Shown in pieces: positions 14,296-22,952 of a stretch of 35,014 nucleotides of DNA (its first letter is position 1; each line of letters starts with the position of its first letter). The translations under genes were made by a program, and so were the position numbers. Source of the stretch: JBNKLG01 sp050292235. Its GTDB lineage: Bacteria; Pseudomonadota; Gammaproteobacteria; Chromatiales; Chromatiaceae. The stretch is taken from NCBI GenBank assembly GCA_050292235.1, contig JBNKLG010000024.1, positions 1 through 35,014 of the forward strand, written 5' to 3'. Under the pieces are notes generated by a model that saw nothing but the letters and a program-made list of their open reading frames with translations, did no database searches and was not told where the DNA came from.

Positions 14296-15201
14296 ATGCT
14301 CAGTTTCGGCCACCATCATAGTACAGTCATCCAAAGCATGCGCCCGCCCTTCCTCTTATTGACCCCTGCCTGCATCCTCCTCGGGTACAGTCTCGCCTGG
14401 CAGGAGGGAGGGGCCATCAGCCTTGGGGACCTGCTGTTGGTACTCCTGGGGGGGCTGGCTGCCCACATCAGCGTCAATACCCTGAACGAATACGAGGATT
14501 TCCACAGCGGACTCGATGCCCTGACCCGAAAAACCCCTTTCAGTGGCGGCAGCGGTGCCCTGGTCGCCAATCCAGCTGCCGCTGGCTGGGTCTGGCAAGC
14601 TACTTTGGCGGCGCTTTTTTTCACCGGTCTGATCGGCCTCTATTTCCTTGTCACTCGCGGCTGGGTTTTGCTACCCCTCGGCCTGACAGGACTGGCCCTC
14701 ATCCTCAGCTATACCAAATGGCTCAATCGCAACCCGCTGCTCTGTCTTTTGGCCCCTGGCCTGGGCTTCGGCCCTTTGATGACCGGCGGCAGCTACCTTG
14801 CTCTGGGCGGAAACGGTACGCTATCCGCCTGGGCCATCACGCTGATCCCTATGGCCCTGGTCAGCAACCTGCTCCTCCTGAACCAATTCCCCGATATCGA
14901 CGCCGATCAGAAAATTGGACGTCGCCATTTTCCCATTGTCTATGGCACTCTTTGGAGCAGCCGCCTTTACGCACTCCTGTCCCTTTGCGCTGCCCTGATT
15001 TTGGCCATTGCCCTAGTGAACGGCAACCTGCCCTTGTTCGCGCTGCTGGCCGCTCTTCCTCTCACGCTGGCTCTCCCCGTCAGCATCGGTGCCCATCGCC
15101 ACGGCCAGCACATCGAACACTTACTGCCCTATATGGGCATGAATGTAATCATCAGCTTACTGACGCCAAGCCTATTGGCAGCGGGCATCCTCCTTGGTTA
15201 A
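14296..15201 (+). CDS. UbiA-family (MenA-like) prenyltransferase
   Basis: 301 residues, about eight or nine membrane helices. Two Asp-rich motifs that bind Mg-prenyl diphosphate are NTLNEYEDFHSGLD (61-74) and NQFPDIDADQKIGR (196-209), in the expected loops. The NEYEDFHSGLD form is closer to MenA (dihydroxynaphthoate prenyltransferase) than to UbiA, but no other men gene is present. It transfers an isoprenoid chain to an aromatic or other acceptor at the membrane. ATG 14296 has no ribosome site; ATG 14338 (MRPPFLL) is a possible alternative. It is divergent from the ThDP enzyme, so the two may share a pathway. Confidence 0.85.
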   Translation: MLSFGHHHSTVIQSMRPPFLLLTPACILLGYSLAWQEGGAISLGDLLLVLLGGLAAHISVNTLNEYEDFHSGLDALTRKTPFSGGSGALVANPAAAGWVWQATLAALFFTGLIGLYFLVTRGWVLLPLGLTGLALILSYTKWLNRNPLLCLLAPGLGFGPLMTGGSYLALGGNGTLSAWAITLIPMALVSNLLLLNQFPDIDADQKIGRRHFPIVYGTLWSSRLYALLSLCAALILAIALVNGNLPLFALLAALPLTLALPVSIGAHRHGQHIEHLLPYMGMNVIISLLTPSLLAAGILLG

Positions 15202-15597
15202 GCAGATTTCAGCCCGTCAATCCCATTGAGATCATTTCATATCCCAGCAGCGACAATATAAAAGCAATCTATCAGGAAAGCTTTCAATTTGACCGTAGAA
15301 TCACAGCAAACATAATTTTAAGGAGTGGCAGATGGGCAAAAAACATGCCAGCATAAAACGCTCCTATGCCCCATAGTCTTTCATAATCGTTAGAGATACT
15401 AACGTAGATGCACAGTTACTTTTTTAAGCCATCTTCAAAAATCCAAGACTTCTGCTAGACTTTCAGGTCTATCAATAAAAACAAGACGACAAAAACCCAG
15501 CCTAAAGTGAAAGCAGCCACTACTGTCGTTCAGTCTTATTTTGGTAACCAAGGAAAAATCTGTGCGATATCAACCTATCGCACATCAGGAGCCAAAC
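15202..15597. other. AT-rich intergenic region before the histidine kinase
   Basis: About 395 bases, clearly more AT-rich than the DNA before it. It holds a 6-bp hairpin (CGTTAG-AGATA-CTAACG, 15388-15404) with a T-run 16 bases later, a poor candidate terminator for the prenyltransferase gene, and probably the promoter of the kinase operon. I see no gene. Confidence 0.4.
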
Positions 15598-17133
15598 ATG
15601 CTTACCAGATTTTCCTTTATTAGAATTTTGCTGTTTGGACTCCTCCTATGGCTTTCTGCCTCGATCGCCATTTTCGGGCTAGCCATATGGCAGCAATACT
15701 CTATAGCCAAGATCACCAACAGGCTGTATACACACCCATTTGTAGCAAACAATGCCGCACGCGATATCCGTGTCTACAGCAGGACCGCATGGGAATATGC
15801 AACCAAAATAGTTTATCACCGAGGGCTAAATCAGGAATCGTTGGACAAGATTAAAGAATTTGAAGATAAAACTGAAAAAACCTTTATCCTTCTACGCAAA
15901 ACATATCTGGGGAAAGCAACAGACATTGACGAGATATATAATAATTATGAAAAATTAAAAAAAACATACCACACATCAGTGACAATGGTACAAAATGGCC
16001 AGACAAATAATGCCGGCAAGCATCTGGAAAAGAACAAGGCACTGGCCATTTACTACGCCCTATCCGACGATGTAAATGACGTAATAAAAACCACACACAA
16101 CAGAGCGAAAATTTATATTAATGATGCGCTTTCATACGTACACCATGGGATGTGGATTCTAGCGGGAAGCGCTATCACACTACTACTTATCACCATACTG
16201 TCTGCCAATACTGTATTTAAATATATCAGGAAAGAGTTTATTACAATAAAAGAATTTGCGTCCAAGGTAGAACTAGGGGCGTTTATTAATATCCCATTAG
16301 ACGCTGATGATAAAAATGAATTTGGCGATCTAAAAAGAACATTAAACACCATGTCAAGTGGCCTTTCTCAATCACGTGACCAACTCGTACAAAGTGAAAA
16401 AATGGCATCCCTTGGATCGTTGGTCGCTGGCGTATCGCATGAGATAAATACACCCGTTGGCATAGGATTAACCGGAGTAACGCATTTACAAAAGCTCATA
16501 AAAGAGCTAAAAATAAAATATGACAATAGCGAGATGGGGGAAGACGATTTTAATGAGTTCTTAGAACAGGCTATCGAGCTAGGCCGCTCCATCGAGTTAA
16601 ATCTCAACAGAGCGGCCGATCATGTGCGAAGCTTCAAACAGGTGGCCGTAGACCAAACCTCTGAGGTGAAAAGAACCTTTAGACTTAAAGAATACATTGA
16701 AGAAATACTTGTAAGTTTACGGAACAAAACAAAAAAGACCAGGATTAAATTCACTATCGATATTGACGAAGGCCTACAGATAAGCAGTTATCCAGGCGCT
16801 TTTTCTCAAATCATCACTAACCTTGTGATCAATTCACTCGTCCACGCCTTCACTCCTGGCGCCATTGGCAATATCATCATACGCGCCAGAAACAAGGATA
16901 CGCATCTTGTGTTGCATTACCAGGATGATGGCAAAGGAATAGAAAAACACATACTACAAAAAATATTCGACCCTTTTTTTACGACCAATCGGGAGCAAGG
17001 CGGCTCTGGACTGGGGCTAAACATTGCACACAATTTGGTCACACAACGACTTAAAGGCACAATTATCTGCAACAGCACTGCAGGAAAAGGGGTAGAGTTT
17101 ATTATAGCCATACCCCTTAATGAGGACCCATAA
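15598..17133 (+). CDS. Membrane sensor histidine kinase
   Basis: 511 residues from ATG 15598, with AGGAG 7 nt upstream; an upstream TTG at 15541 has no such site. Helix 1 spans about 8-31 and helix 2 about 184-204, enclosing a 150-residue helical periplasmic sensor of four-helix-bundle look. A HAMP linker (205-258) and a coiled segment lead to HisKA with VAGVSHEINTPVG (phospho-acceptor His281). The ATPase domain shows NSLVHAFTPG, DDGKGIEK, IFDPFFTT and GGSGLGLNIAHNL. There is no receiver domain. The partner is the HD-GYP regulator 2 bp downstream. Signal unknown. Codon use is AT-rich compared with the flanking genes, suggesting transfer. Confidence 0.9.
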   Translation: MLTRFSFIRILLFGLLLWLSASIAIFGLAIWQQYSIAKITNRLYTHPFVANNAARDIRVYSRTAWEYATKIVYHRGLNQESLDKIKEFEDKTEKTFILLRKTYLGKATDIDEIYNNYEKLKKTYHTSVTMVQNGQTNNAGKHLEKNKALAIYYALSDDVNDVIKTTHNRAKIYINDALSYVHHGMWILAGSAITLLLITILSANTVFKYIRKEFITIKEFASKVELGAFINIPLDADDKNEFGDLKRTLNTMSSGLSQSRDQLVQSEKMASLGSLVAGVSHEINTPVGIGLTGVTHLQKLIKELKIKYDNSEMGEDDFNEFLEQAIELGRSIELNLNRAADHVRSFKQVAVDQTSEVKRTFRLKEYIEEILVSLRNKTKKTRIKFTIDIDEGLQISSYPGAFSQIITNLVINSLVHAFTPGAIGNIIIRARNKDTHLVLHYQDDGKGIEKHILQKIFDPFFTTNREQGGSGLGLNIAHNLVTQRLKGTIICNSTAGKGVEFIIAIPLNEDP

Positions 17134-17135
17134 AG

Positions 17136-18665
17136 ATGGCTGAAAAAAAGACATTCCCATTTGCAATAAAATCCCCAGACTTAAAAGAAGCAACCGCTGG
17201 CTACTGGAAGATATTGATTGTAGATGATGAAGAAGAGGTACACGTTATTACTCGTGCAGTCCTAAGAAACTTCAGCTATGACATGTATGGATTGCAAATC
17301 TTGAGCGCATACAGTGGCGCAGAAGCAAAGAAACAACTAACTCTACATAACGATATAGCCCTTATTCTTCTGGATGTGGTCATGGAGTGCGATGACGCCG
17401 GATTGGAAGTGGCAAGATACATACGAGAAGAGATTAAGAATAATTTTATCCAAATTATACTACGCACCGGACAACCAGGATCAGCTCCAGAACAACAGGT
17501 GATAAGAAACTATGAGATAAATGACTATAAAGAAAAGACAGAGCTGACCTCATCCAAACTACATACTACCGTCCTTACTGCACTTCGAGCCTATAAAAAT
17601 ATCAGAATGCTGGAAAAGAACCGCCTGGGACTCGAAAAGATACTTAATTCCACAAAAAGTTTTTTTAACAAACAATCCGAGAAAGATTTTTTAGAGGGGG
17701 TACTTATACAAATCGAGGCACTTTTACGATTGGATAGTGAGAGTAGTGGAGATCAGTACGATGGATTCTCAGCATTTCGAAAAGGAGAGCACGAGTATGA
17801 GATACTGGCTTCCACAGGCAGCTTTCAAGACCATGTCAACGAAATACCAAAAGAGGTTATCGAAAATCTTGATCGAGCCGCCAAAGACAAGTGCAGCTTT
17901 CTCCAAGAAAATATCTATGTTGGATATTTCTGCATCCAAAACCCTAATCTACTGGAAATCTTCATCTACTTCCAGGGAAGAAACAGGCTTACCTATGAAA
18001 ACCAGATGCTTGTCGAGATATACATATCCAAGGCCGCCATTGCTCTCGAGAATATGGTACTTGCCAAAGAAATTCTCGATACTAAACGTGAAATCATCAA
18101 TATGCTGGGCAACGTACTGGAGAGTCGATCCAAAGAGACAGCCAACCATGTCCAGCGGGTGGCGGCCATTTCGTATTATCTTGCCAAGGAATATGGCCTG
18201 AATGAAAGTGAAGCCACGCTTCTTAAAAACGCATCTCCACTGCACGATGTAGGTAAAATTGGCATTGAAGACAACATATTACTCAAACCTTCGCGTCTCG
18301 ATGCTGAAGAGTATGAAAGAATCAAGCAGCATACAACTATTGGTTATGACATACTTAAAGTTTCGGATCGAGATCTCATCAAAGCAGCAGCCACCATTGC
18401 CCATGAGCATCATGAACGCTGGGACGGCACAGGATATCCCAGAGGTCTCGCCAGAGATGCGATTCATATTTACGGACGAATTACAGCCATTGCTGACGTA
18501 TTCGACGCCCTCTATCACAAGAGATGTTATAAGGAGCTCTGGCGCAAAGAAGAGGTTTATGCCTATTTTTTGGATGCCAAAGGAAAACAATTTGATCCGA
18601 CTCTAACTGAAATCTTTTTGGAAAACTTTGAAGAGATATTGCAGTTGGAGTCTCATCTTGACTGA
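17136..18665 (+). CDS. Response regulator with REC, DUF3369 and HD-GYP domains (c-di-GMP phosphodiesterase)
   Basis: 509 residues. The receiver (about 25-150) has VDDEEEV and phospho-acceptor Asp80 in ILLDVVMECD. A GAF-like DUF3369 linker follows (about 160-310). The HD-GYP domain is complete: H370-D371 in LHDVGKIGI, KPSRLDAEEYERIKQHTTIG with His399, and HHERWDGTGYPRGL (425-438). All metal ligands of active HD-GYP enzymes are there, so it should hydrolyse c-di-GMP to pGpG or GMP when phosphorylated by the adjacent kinase. It shares the AT-rich composition of the kinase gene. Length is typical for this architecture. Confidence 0.92.
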   Translation: MAEKKTFPFAIKSPDLKEATAGYWKILIVDDEEEVHVITRAVLRNFSYDMYGLQILSAYSGAEAKKQLTLHNDIALILLDVVMECDDAGLEVARYIREEIKNNFIQIILRTGQPGSAPEQQVIRNYEINDYKEKTELTSSKLHTTVLTALRAYKNIRMLEKNRLGLEKILNSTKSFFNKQSEKDFLEGVLIQIEALLRLDSESSGDQYDGFSAFRKGEHEYEILASTGSFQDHVNEIPKEVIENLDRAAKDKCSFLQENIYVGYFCIQNPNLLEIFIYFQGRNRLTYENQMLVEIYISKAAIALENMVLAKEILDTKREIINMLGNVLESRSKETANHVQRVAAISYYLAKEYGLNESEATLLKNASPLHDVGKIGIEDNILLKPSRLDAEEYERIKQHTTIGYDILKVSDRDLIKAAATIAHEHHERWDGTGYPRGLARDAIHIYGRITAIADVFDALYHKRCYKELWRKEEVYAYFLDAKGKQFDPTLTEIFLENFEEILQLESHLD

Positions 18666-18698
18666 GACAAACTTGTCTCCGCTTGCATTTGCAAATGC
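18664..18698. terminator. Two adjacent inverted repeats between convergent genes
   Basis: GAGACA-AACT-TGTCTC (18664-18679) begins inside the HD-GYP regulator stop region, and the perfect 14-base palindrome GCATTTGCAAATGC follows at 18685-18698. They sit in the 105-bp gap between convergent genes. No T-tract is seen, so their role as terminators is a guess. Confidence 0.3.
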
Positions 18699-18770
18699 CG
18701 ATCGAAGACTCATAGCGACTGCAATGACTTTACACCAGCGATCCATCACTCAAGTCCCGTACCAAGAGAA

Positions 18771-20423
18771 CTAGCTTATATCCACCTGCTCAGGCAGCAG
18801 GTTTTCCCGACCATATTGGATATGAAGCTTTTTATCGAGAAAGAACTGGACCAGTTCTGGATCCAGCTCCTGGTCCTTGACCATGAATTCTATAATCCGA
18901 AGGGTTTCTGACAGGGTTTTGGGTTTCTTATAGGGACGATCAGCAGCGGTAAGAGCCTCGAAAATATCGGCCAGCGCCATCATGCGTGCCTCTAAGCTCA
19001 ATTGCCCGGCTGAAAGCCCCTTGGGATACCCCTTTCCATTGAGTTTCTCGTGATGGCCTCCGGCAATCTCTGGTATCCGGCGGAGTTTTTTCGGAAAGGG
19101 CAAAGGCTCCAGCATCTCGTTAGACATAAAAGCATGGCGATTGATGATAGCCCGCTCCGCTTCGCTGAGCGTGCCCTTGCGAATGGTCAGATTCGCCACC
19201 TCATCATCGGTCAAAAGCCGATCCTGGCAGCCATTGATACGCAATGATCGAGCCCCGATGGCCTGGATACGTTCAATATCCTCATCAGTCATAAATTCTT
19301 TGCCCACGTTGGCGTCTTTGAGAAAAACCCAATCATCCTGCAACTGAGCCAAATACTGCTGCAATCGCTCATCGAGCGCGGACATGGCACCCGGGTCTGC
19401 CCCTTGCTGTACCAAGGTCAGTTTTTCCTTTGCCGCCGCCAGCTCACACTCACGCGCATGAAGCTCAAAACGAGTCTTAACTGTTTCGATGCGATCGTAA
19501 ATGGTTTCCAATTTGCTGGCCTTGTCCATCACGTGTTCCGGCGTGGTGATCTTGCCCACATCGTGCATCAAGGCGGCTATTCGAATTTCGTCCAGATCGT
19601 CACTACTGTAGTGCACATCTCTGTATCGCCCCTCCTTATCTTCATCAACAGCCTGAGCCAGCATCATGGCCAGCCTGGCGACCTTTTGCACATGACCACC
19701 GGTATAAGGGGATTTGGCATCAATAGCCGCCGCAATGCTACGGATAAAGGACTCCAACAAATTACGCAGGTCGTTGATCAAACGCACATTGGTCATCGCA
19801 ATCGCCGCCTGAGAACCCAATGAGAGCAGCAACTGCTCATCTTCCTCGGTAAAAGCGATCACAGCCCCACTCTCTGGGTCTTTACGATTGATCAGTTGGC
19901 AGACACCCATCACTTCACCCTCGCGATTCTTCATTGGTATCACCAGCATGGACTGAGAGCGATAGCCGATCTTGGTATCGAATTTCCGTGTTCCCTCGAA
20001 GTTGTAATCTGAGCAGGCATAGACATCGGCAATGTTGACCAACGCACCCTCCACGGCACAGAGGGCAGCCACCATCTCGCGATTGGGCTCGCCTTCACAA
20101 TAGAGGGGCACTTGCGGCCAACGGATGGGACCAGCGGTACCGCCCATGCGAAGATCCTGCGAACGGTTGGTGACTAAGGTAAAATCGAGGCAGCCTTCGG
20201 TCTCATTGACAAGGTAGAGTGTTCCACCGTCGGCATTGGAAAAATCCTGGGCCTCACTGAGTATCATCTCCATCAAACGATGGATGTTCGTTTCCGAGGA
20301 GAGCGCCATACCAATGCGATTGAGGCTCTCCATGCGAGCATTTTGTTTTTCCACATATTCGTGAATGGGCTCCAGCACACTGCTGAGCAACCTACTCACA
20401 TCTTGACTTGATTTTGTTTTCAT
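18771..20423 (-). CDS. GAF and HD-GYP domain phosphohydrolase with a long internal insertion
   Basis: 550 residues, cytoplasmic. A GAF domain covers about 35-215 (DGGTLYLVN, YRSQSMLVIPMKNREGEVMG). The HD-GYP part opens with GGHVQKVARLAMMLA and LMHDVGKI (H287-D288), but the next conserved His (INRH, 430) comes about 143 residues later instead of about 30. The extra stretch (about 300-415) is charged and coiled-coil-like. HHEKLNGKGYPKGL (457-470) then completes the domain, with GKGYP in place of the usual GxGYP. The metal ligands are kept, so c-di-GMP hydrolysis is plausible. A strong GGAGG precedes ATG 20423. It is convergent with the two-component pair. Confidence 0.88.
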   Translation of the reverse strand: MKTKSSQDVSRLLSSVLEPIHEYVEKQNARMESLNRIGMALSSETNIHRLMEMILSEAQDFSNADGGTLYLVNETEGCLDFTLVTNRSQDLRMGGTAGPIRWPQVPLYCEGEPNREMVAALCAVEGALVNIADVYACSDYNFEGTRKFDTKIGYRSQSMLVIPMKNREGEVMGVCQLINRKDPESGAVIAFTEEDEQLLLSLGSQAAIAMTNVRLINDLRNLLESFIRSIAAAIDAKSPYTGGHVQKVARLAMMLAQAVDEDKEGRYRDVHYSSDDLDEIRIAALMHDVGKITTPEHVMDKASKLETIYDRIETVKTRFELHARECELAAAKEKLTLVQQGADPGAMSALDERLQQYLAQLQDDWVFLKDANVGKEFMTDEDIERIQAIGARSLRINGCQDRLLTDDEVANLTIRKGTLSEAERAIINRHAFMSNEMLEPLPFPKKLRRIPEIAGGHHEKLNGKGYPKGLSAGQLSLEARMMALADIFEALTAADRPYKKPKTLSETLRIIEFMVKDQELDPELVQFFLDKKLHIQYGRENLLPEQVDIS

Positions 20424-20587
20424 TGCCTTTATCCTCCTCCTTTCTTCAGGTAAAAACCATGTCTGGTCTTTCGCCTGTGTTCACTGAATTTTAGAGGTGT
20501 GGAAGAAAAAATCCCGTGCAGATTGTCACAGAACCCGGGGAAGCATGATGTCCCTCAAACAGGTTACCGGGCATTTGGAATGAGCCC

Positions 20588-21535
20588 ATGCAGCTGATTC
20601 GCGGGCTCCACAACCTGCGCCCTGAGCACCGGGGTTGCGTTGCTACCATCGGCAATTTCGATGGCGTACACCTGGGCCATCAGACCGTATTCCGACGCTT
20701 GATTGAGGAAGGTCGAGAGCTGGGCCTGCCCGCCACCGTGATCACTTTTGAACCCCAACCCCTGGAGTTCTTTGCCCCGGTCAAGGCACCTGCCCGCCTG
20801 ACCCGGCTGCGAGAAAAGCTGATCGCCATTGCCAACACCGGAATTGACCGGGTATTGGTGCTGGAGTTTAACCACCGACTGGCCACCATGACCGCTGACG
20901 ATTTCGTGCGTCATTTTCTGATTGATGCGCTGGGCATTCATCATCTCTATGTGGGCGATGACTTCCGTTTTGGCCACAACCGCATTGGCAACAAGGCCCT
21001 GCTGGAATCCCTTGGCCAGGAAAACGGCTTTCGCGTTGATGACCTGCCCACGGTCAGCCACCTGGGCGAGCGCATCAGTAGCACCCGGATTCGTCAGGCG
21101 CTGCATATCGGAGATCTGGCGACTGCCGCCTCCTGTTTGGGGCGGCCATTCCGGCTTTGTGGCCGAGTGAGTCACGGCAATAAACGGGGCCGCACCATCG
21201 GTTTCCCCACCGCCAATCTCAACCTGCACCGTCATGCCAGCCCTTTAAATGGCGTCTTCGCAGTCAGAATACAGGGTATTGCCCCTGAACAGTCATTTGA
21301 AGGCGTGGCCAACATCGGCACCCGCCCGACAGTAGACCGGAATCTTCAGTATTTGCTGGAGGTTCACCTGTTCAATTTTCAGGGCGACCTTTATGGCCAC
21401 CACCTCAGCGTAGAGCCGGTAAAGCGTATTCGGAAAGAGAAAAAGTTCGACTCTTTTGAACTGCTCAGAAGGCAAATTTTGAACGATGCCCAGGAAGCCA
21501 GAGATTTATTTATAAAATCTCATTCAGAAACATAG
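20588..21535 (+). CDS. ribF: Bifunctional riboflavin kinase / FAD synthetase
   Basis: Phosphorylates riboflavin to FMN, then adenylylates FMN to FAD. The N-terminal nucleotidyltransferase domain has TIGNFDGVHLGHQ (21-33) and the ISSTRIR motif near residue 165. The C-terminal riboflavin kinase domain has GNKRGRTIGFPTANL and NIGTRPTV. Length of 315 is normal. The usual neighbours ileS and lspA do not follow; instead a diguanylate cyclase does, so the context has been rearranged. I see no FMN riboswitch in the 160 bp upstream. Confidence 0.96.
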   Translation: MQLIRGLHNLRPEHRGCVATIGNFDGVHLGHQTVFRRLIEEGRELGLPATVITFEPQPLEFFAPVKAPARLTRLREKLIAIANTGIDRVLVLEFNHRLATMTADDFVRHFLIDALGIHHLYVGDDFRFGHNRIGNKALLESLGQENGFRVDDLPTVSHLGERISSTRIRQALHIGDLATAASCLGRPFRLCGRVSHGNKRGRTIGFPTANLNLHRHASPLNGVFAVRIQGIAPEQSFEGVANIGTRPTVDRNLQYLLEVHLFNFQGDLYGHHLSVEPVKRIRKEKKFDSFELLRRQILNDAQEARDLFIKSHSET

Positions 21536-21590
21536 GCTTAAGCACACAAACAAGGTACACTATACGAAATAAAATGCACCGGAACGGATC

Positions 21591-22526
21591 ATGGGGAGTC
21601 AACGCGGCAACAGAGTAGCTCACTTGCAAGATGCCATCGGCATACTGAAACAGATTGACCTGGCCCTGGATATGCATCTGGACTGGATGAAAAGACTGCA
21701 CAAGATGCTAATCTGCAATCTGGAGCCTAACCTGGATGAAATATCACCCGATGCCCATCGCCATTGCAGCTTTGGCCAATGGTACTACCATCTCGACGAT
21801 CTGCTCCGCTCTGAGCTCGAAAGCTCAAGTGCCATGGGCGCCCCCCATAAAGCAATGCATCAGGCTGCCCGCAAACTTCTTCTGGCCCGAGAACACAGAG
21901 GGGCCATCAACAGCGCAAATTACGAACACTTTATGGAGTTGGCGTCCGCCTTCAATCTCTCTCTGATCAGTTGCCAGAACGAGTTGATTCAGAGCATCTG
22001 TTCCATTGATCATTTAACTGGTGCATGGAACCGGCAATCCCTGAGTTTTCGTCTCCGCGAGGAAACCGAACGCGCCAGACGAACCGGCCATCCGCTTTGC
22101 CTCTGTATGCTTGATCTTGACCACTTCAAGCAGATCAATGACAACTATGGCCATAACATCGGTGACGAGGTGTTGAAGCAGCTCTCCCGGTTCTTAAAAA
22201 ACCAGATACGGCCTTATGACAGCCTGTTTCGATATGGCGGCGAGGAGTTCATCCTCTGTCTGCCCAACACCCAGCTGGCCGAGGCCGGCAAAATGCTCAA
22301 TCGGGTCTGTCGCAAGCTGAGCGAACATGCCATCGACACCCCAGCCCTCGAGATTCAAATCACGGCCTCCTTTGGTGTCGCTCTCAATCATGAAGGTGAG
22401 CATGTCGATCGCACCATTGAGCGGGCTGATCATGCCCTACTCTGTGCCAAAGCCAAAGGACGCAATCAGGTCTGTATTTGGAACATGGATGAGCATGGAC
22501 AAAATTTTCCGCTGTATCGCGCTTAA
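21591..22526 (+). CDS. Zinc-sensing diguanylate cyclase (CZB-GGDEF, DgcZ-like)
   Basis: 311 residues with the same order as E. coli DgcZ (YdeH). The N-terminal CZB domain supplies the four expected zinc ligands: His29 (DMHLDW), Cys59 (HRHCSFGQWYY), His86 and His90 (HKAMHQAA). The GGDEF domain starts at DHLTGAWNRQSL and carries the active site FRYGGEEFI, with an RxxD inhibitory site (RPYD) five residues ahead. It should make c-di-GMP from GTP and be inhibited by zinc and by its product. It follows ribF by 55 bp and may share its transcript. It is the only cyclase in a neighbourhood with two phosphodiesterases. Confidence 0.92.
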   Translation: MGSQRGNRVAHLQDAIGILKQIDLALDMHLDWMKRLHKMLICNLEPNLDEISPDAHRHCSFGQWYYHLDDLLRSELESSSAMGAPHKAMHQAARKLLLAREHRGAINSANYEHFMELASAFNLSLISCQNELIQSICSIDHLTGAWNRQSLSFRLREETERARRTGHPLCLCMLDLDHFKQINDNYGHNIGDEVLKQLSRFLKNQIRPYDSLFRYGGEEFILCLPNTQLAEAGKMLNRVCRKLSEHAIDTPALEIQITASFGVALNHEGEHVDRTIERADHALLCAKAKGRNQVCIWNMDEHGQNFPLYRA

Positions 22527-22547
22527 GCCAACGCTTTCAGCCAGGTT

Positions 22548-22901
22548 TCAGCCCAGGTGCTGATCCAGAAAGTCTTCGATCCAGTGTTTTGGCTTGGCAC
22601 TGCTGAAGCGGGCAATCTCCTCGCCTGCCACAAAGAGGATGACCGTGGGAAAACCCCGCACCCGGTAATGACCGGCCAGTTTCATATTCTCCCCCTCATC
22701 CACCTCCAGCTTCGCCAACAGCAGGGGATTCGGATAATCGGCCATGAGACGCTCCATCGTCGGCGCCAGGGCGATACAGGGCGCACACCAGTCTGCCCAG
22801 AAATCCACCAGCACCGGTGTCTGATGAGAAGCGTCGATTACCTGACCTTGAAAATCGGCCAGGTGCACGTCGAAGATATTGGTCGGGTGACTTTTCATCA
22901 T
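22548..22901 (-). CDS. Thioredoxin-like protein
   Basis: 117 residues of thioredoxin fold. The redox site is FWADWCAPCIALAP (Cys39, Cys42), with the conserved cis-Pro loop RGFPTVILF near residue 85. AKLEVDEGENMKLAGHYRV has the usual VDxxxN pattern. There is no signal peptide, so it is cytoplasmic. Ala-Pro between the cysteines differs from the Gly-Pro of canonical thioredoxin 1, so it may have a different redox potential or a narrower set of partners. It is divergent from hemB with about 50 bp between the starts. Two adjacent ATGs are possible starts. Confidence 0.9.
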   Translation of the reverse strand: MMKSHPTNIFDVHLADFQGQVIDASHQTPVLVDFWADWCAPCIALAPTMERLMADYPNPLLLAKLEVDEGENMKLAGHYRVRGFPTVILFVAGEEIARFSSAKPKHWIEDFLDQHLG

Positions 22902-22952
22902 GGCGATAGCCCATTATCCTGAGAGACCGCTATTCTACTTCCGGACGCTGAG

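Noticed and set aside
20424..20587. FMN riboswitch ahead of ribF
   Set aside because: None of the conserved FMN-aptamer blocks is visible in the 160 bp, and this gene rarely carries one in gammaproteobacteria.
20564..21235. Minus-strand ORF (223 aa) opposite ribF
   Set aside because: Antisense shadow of ribF.
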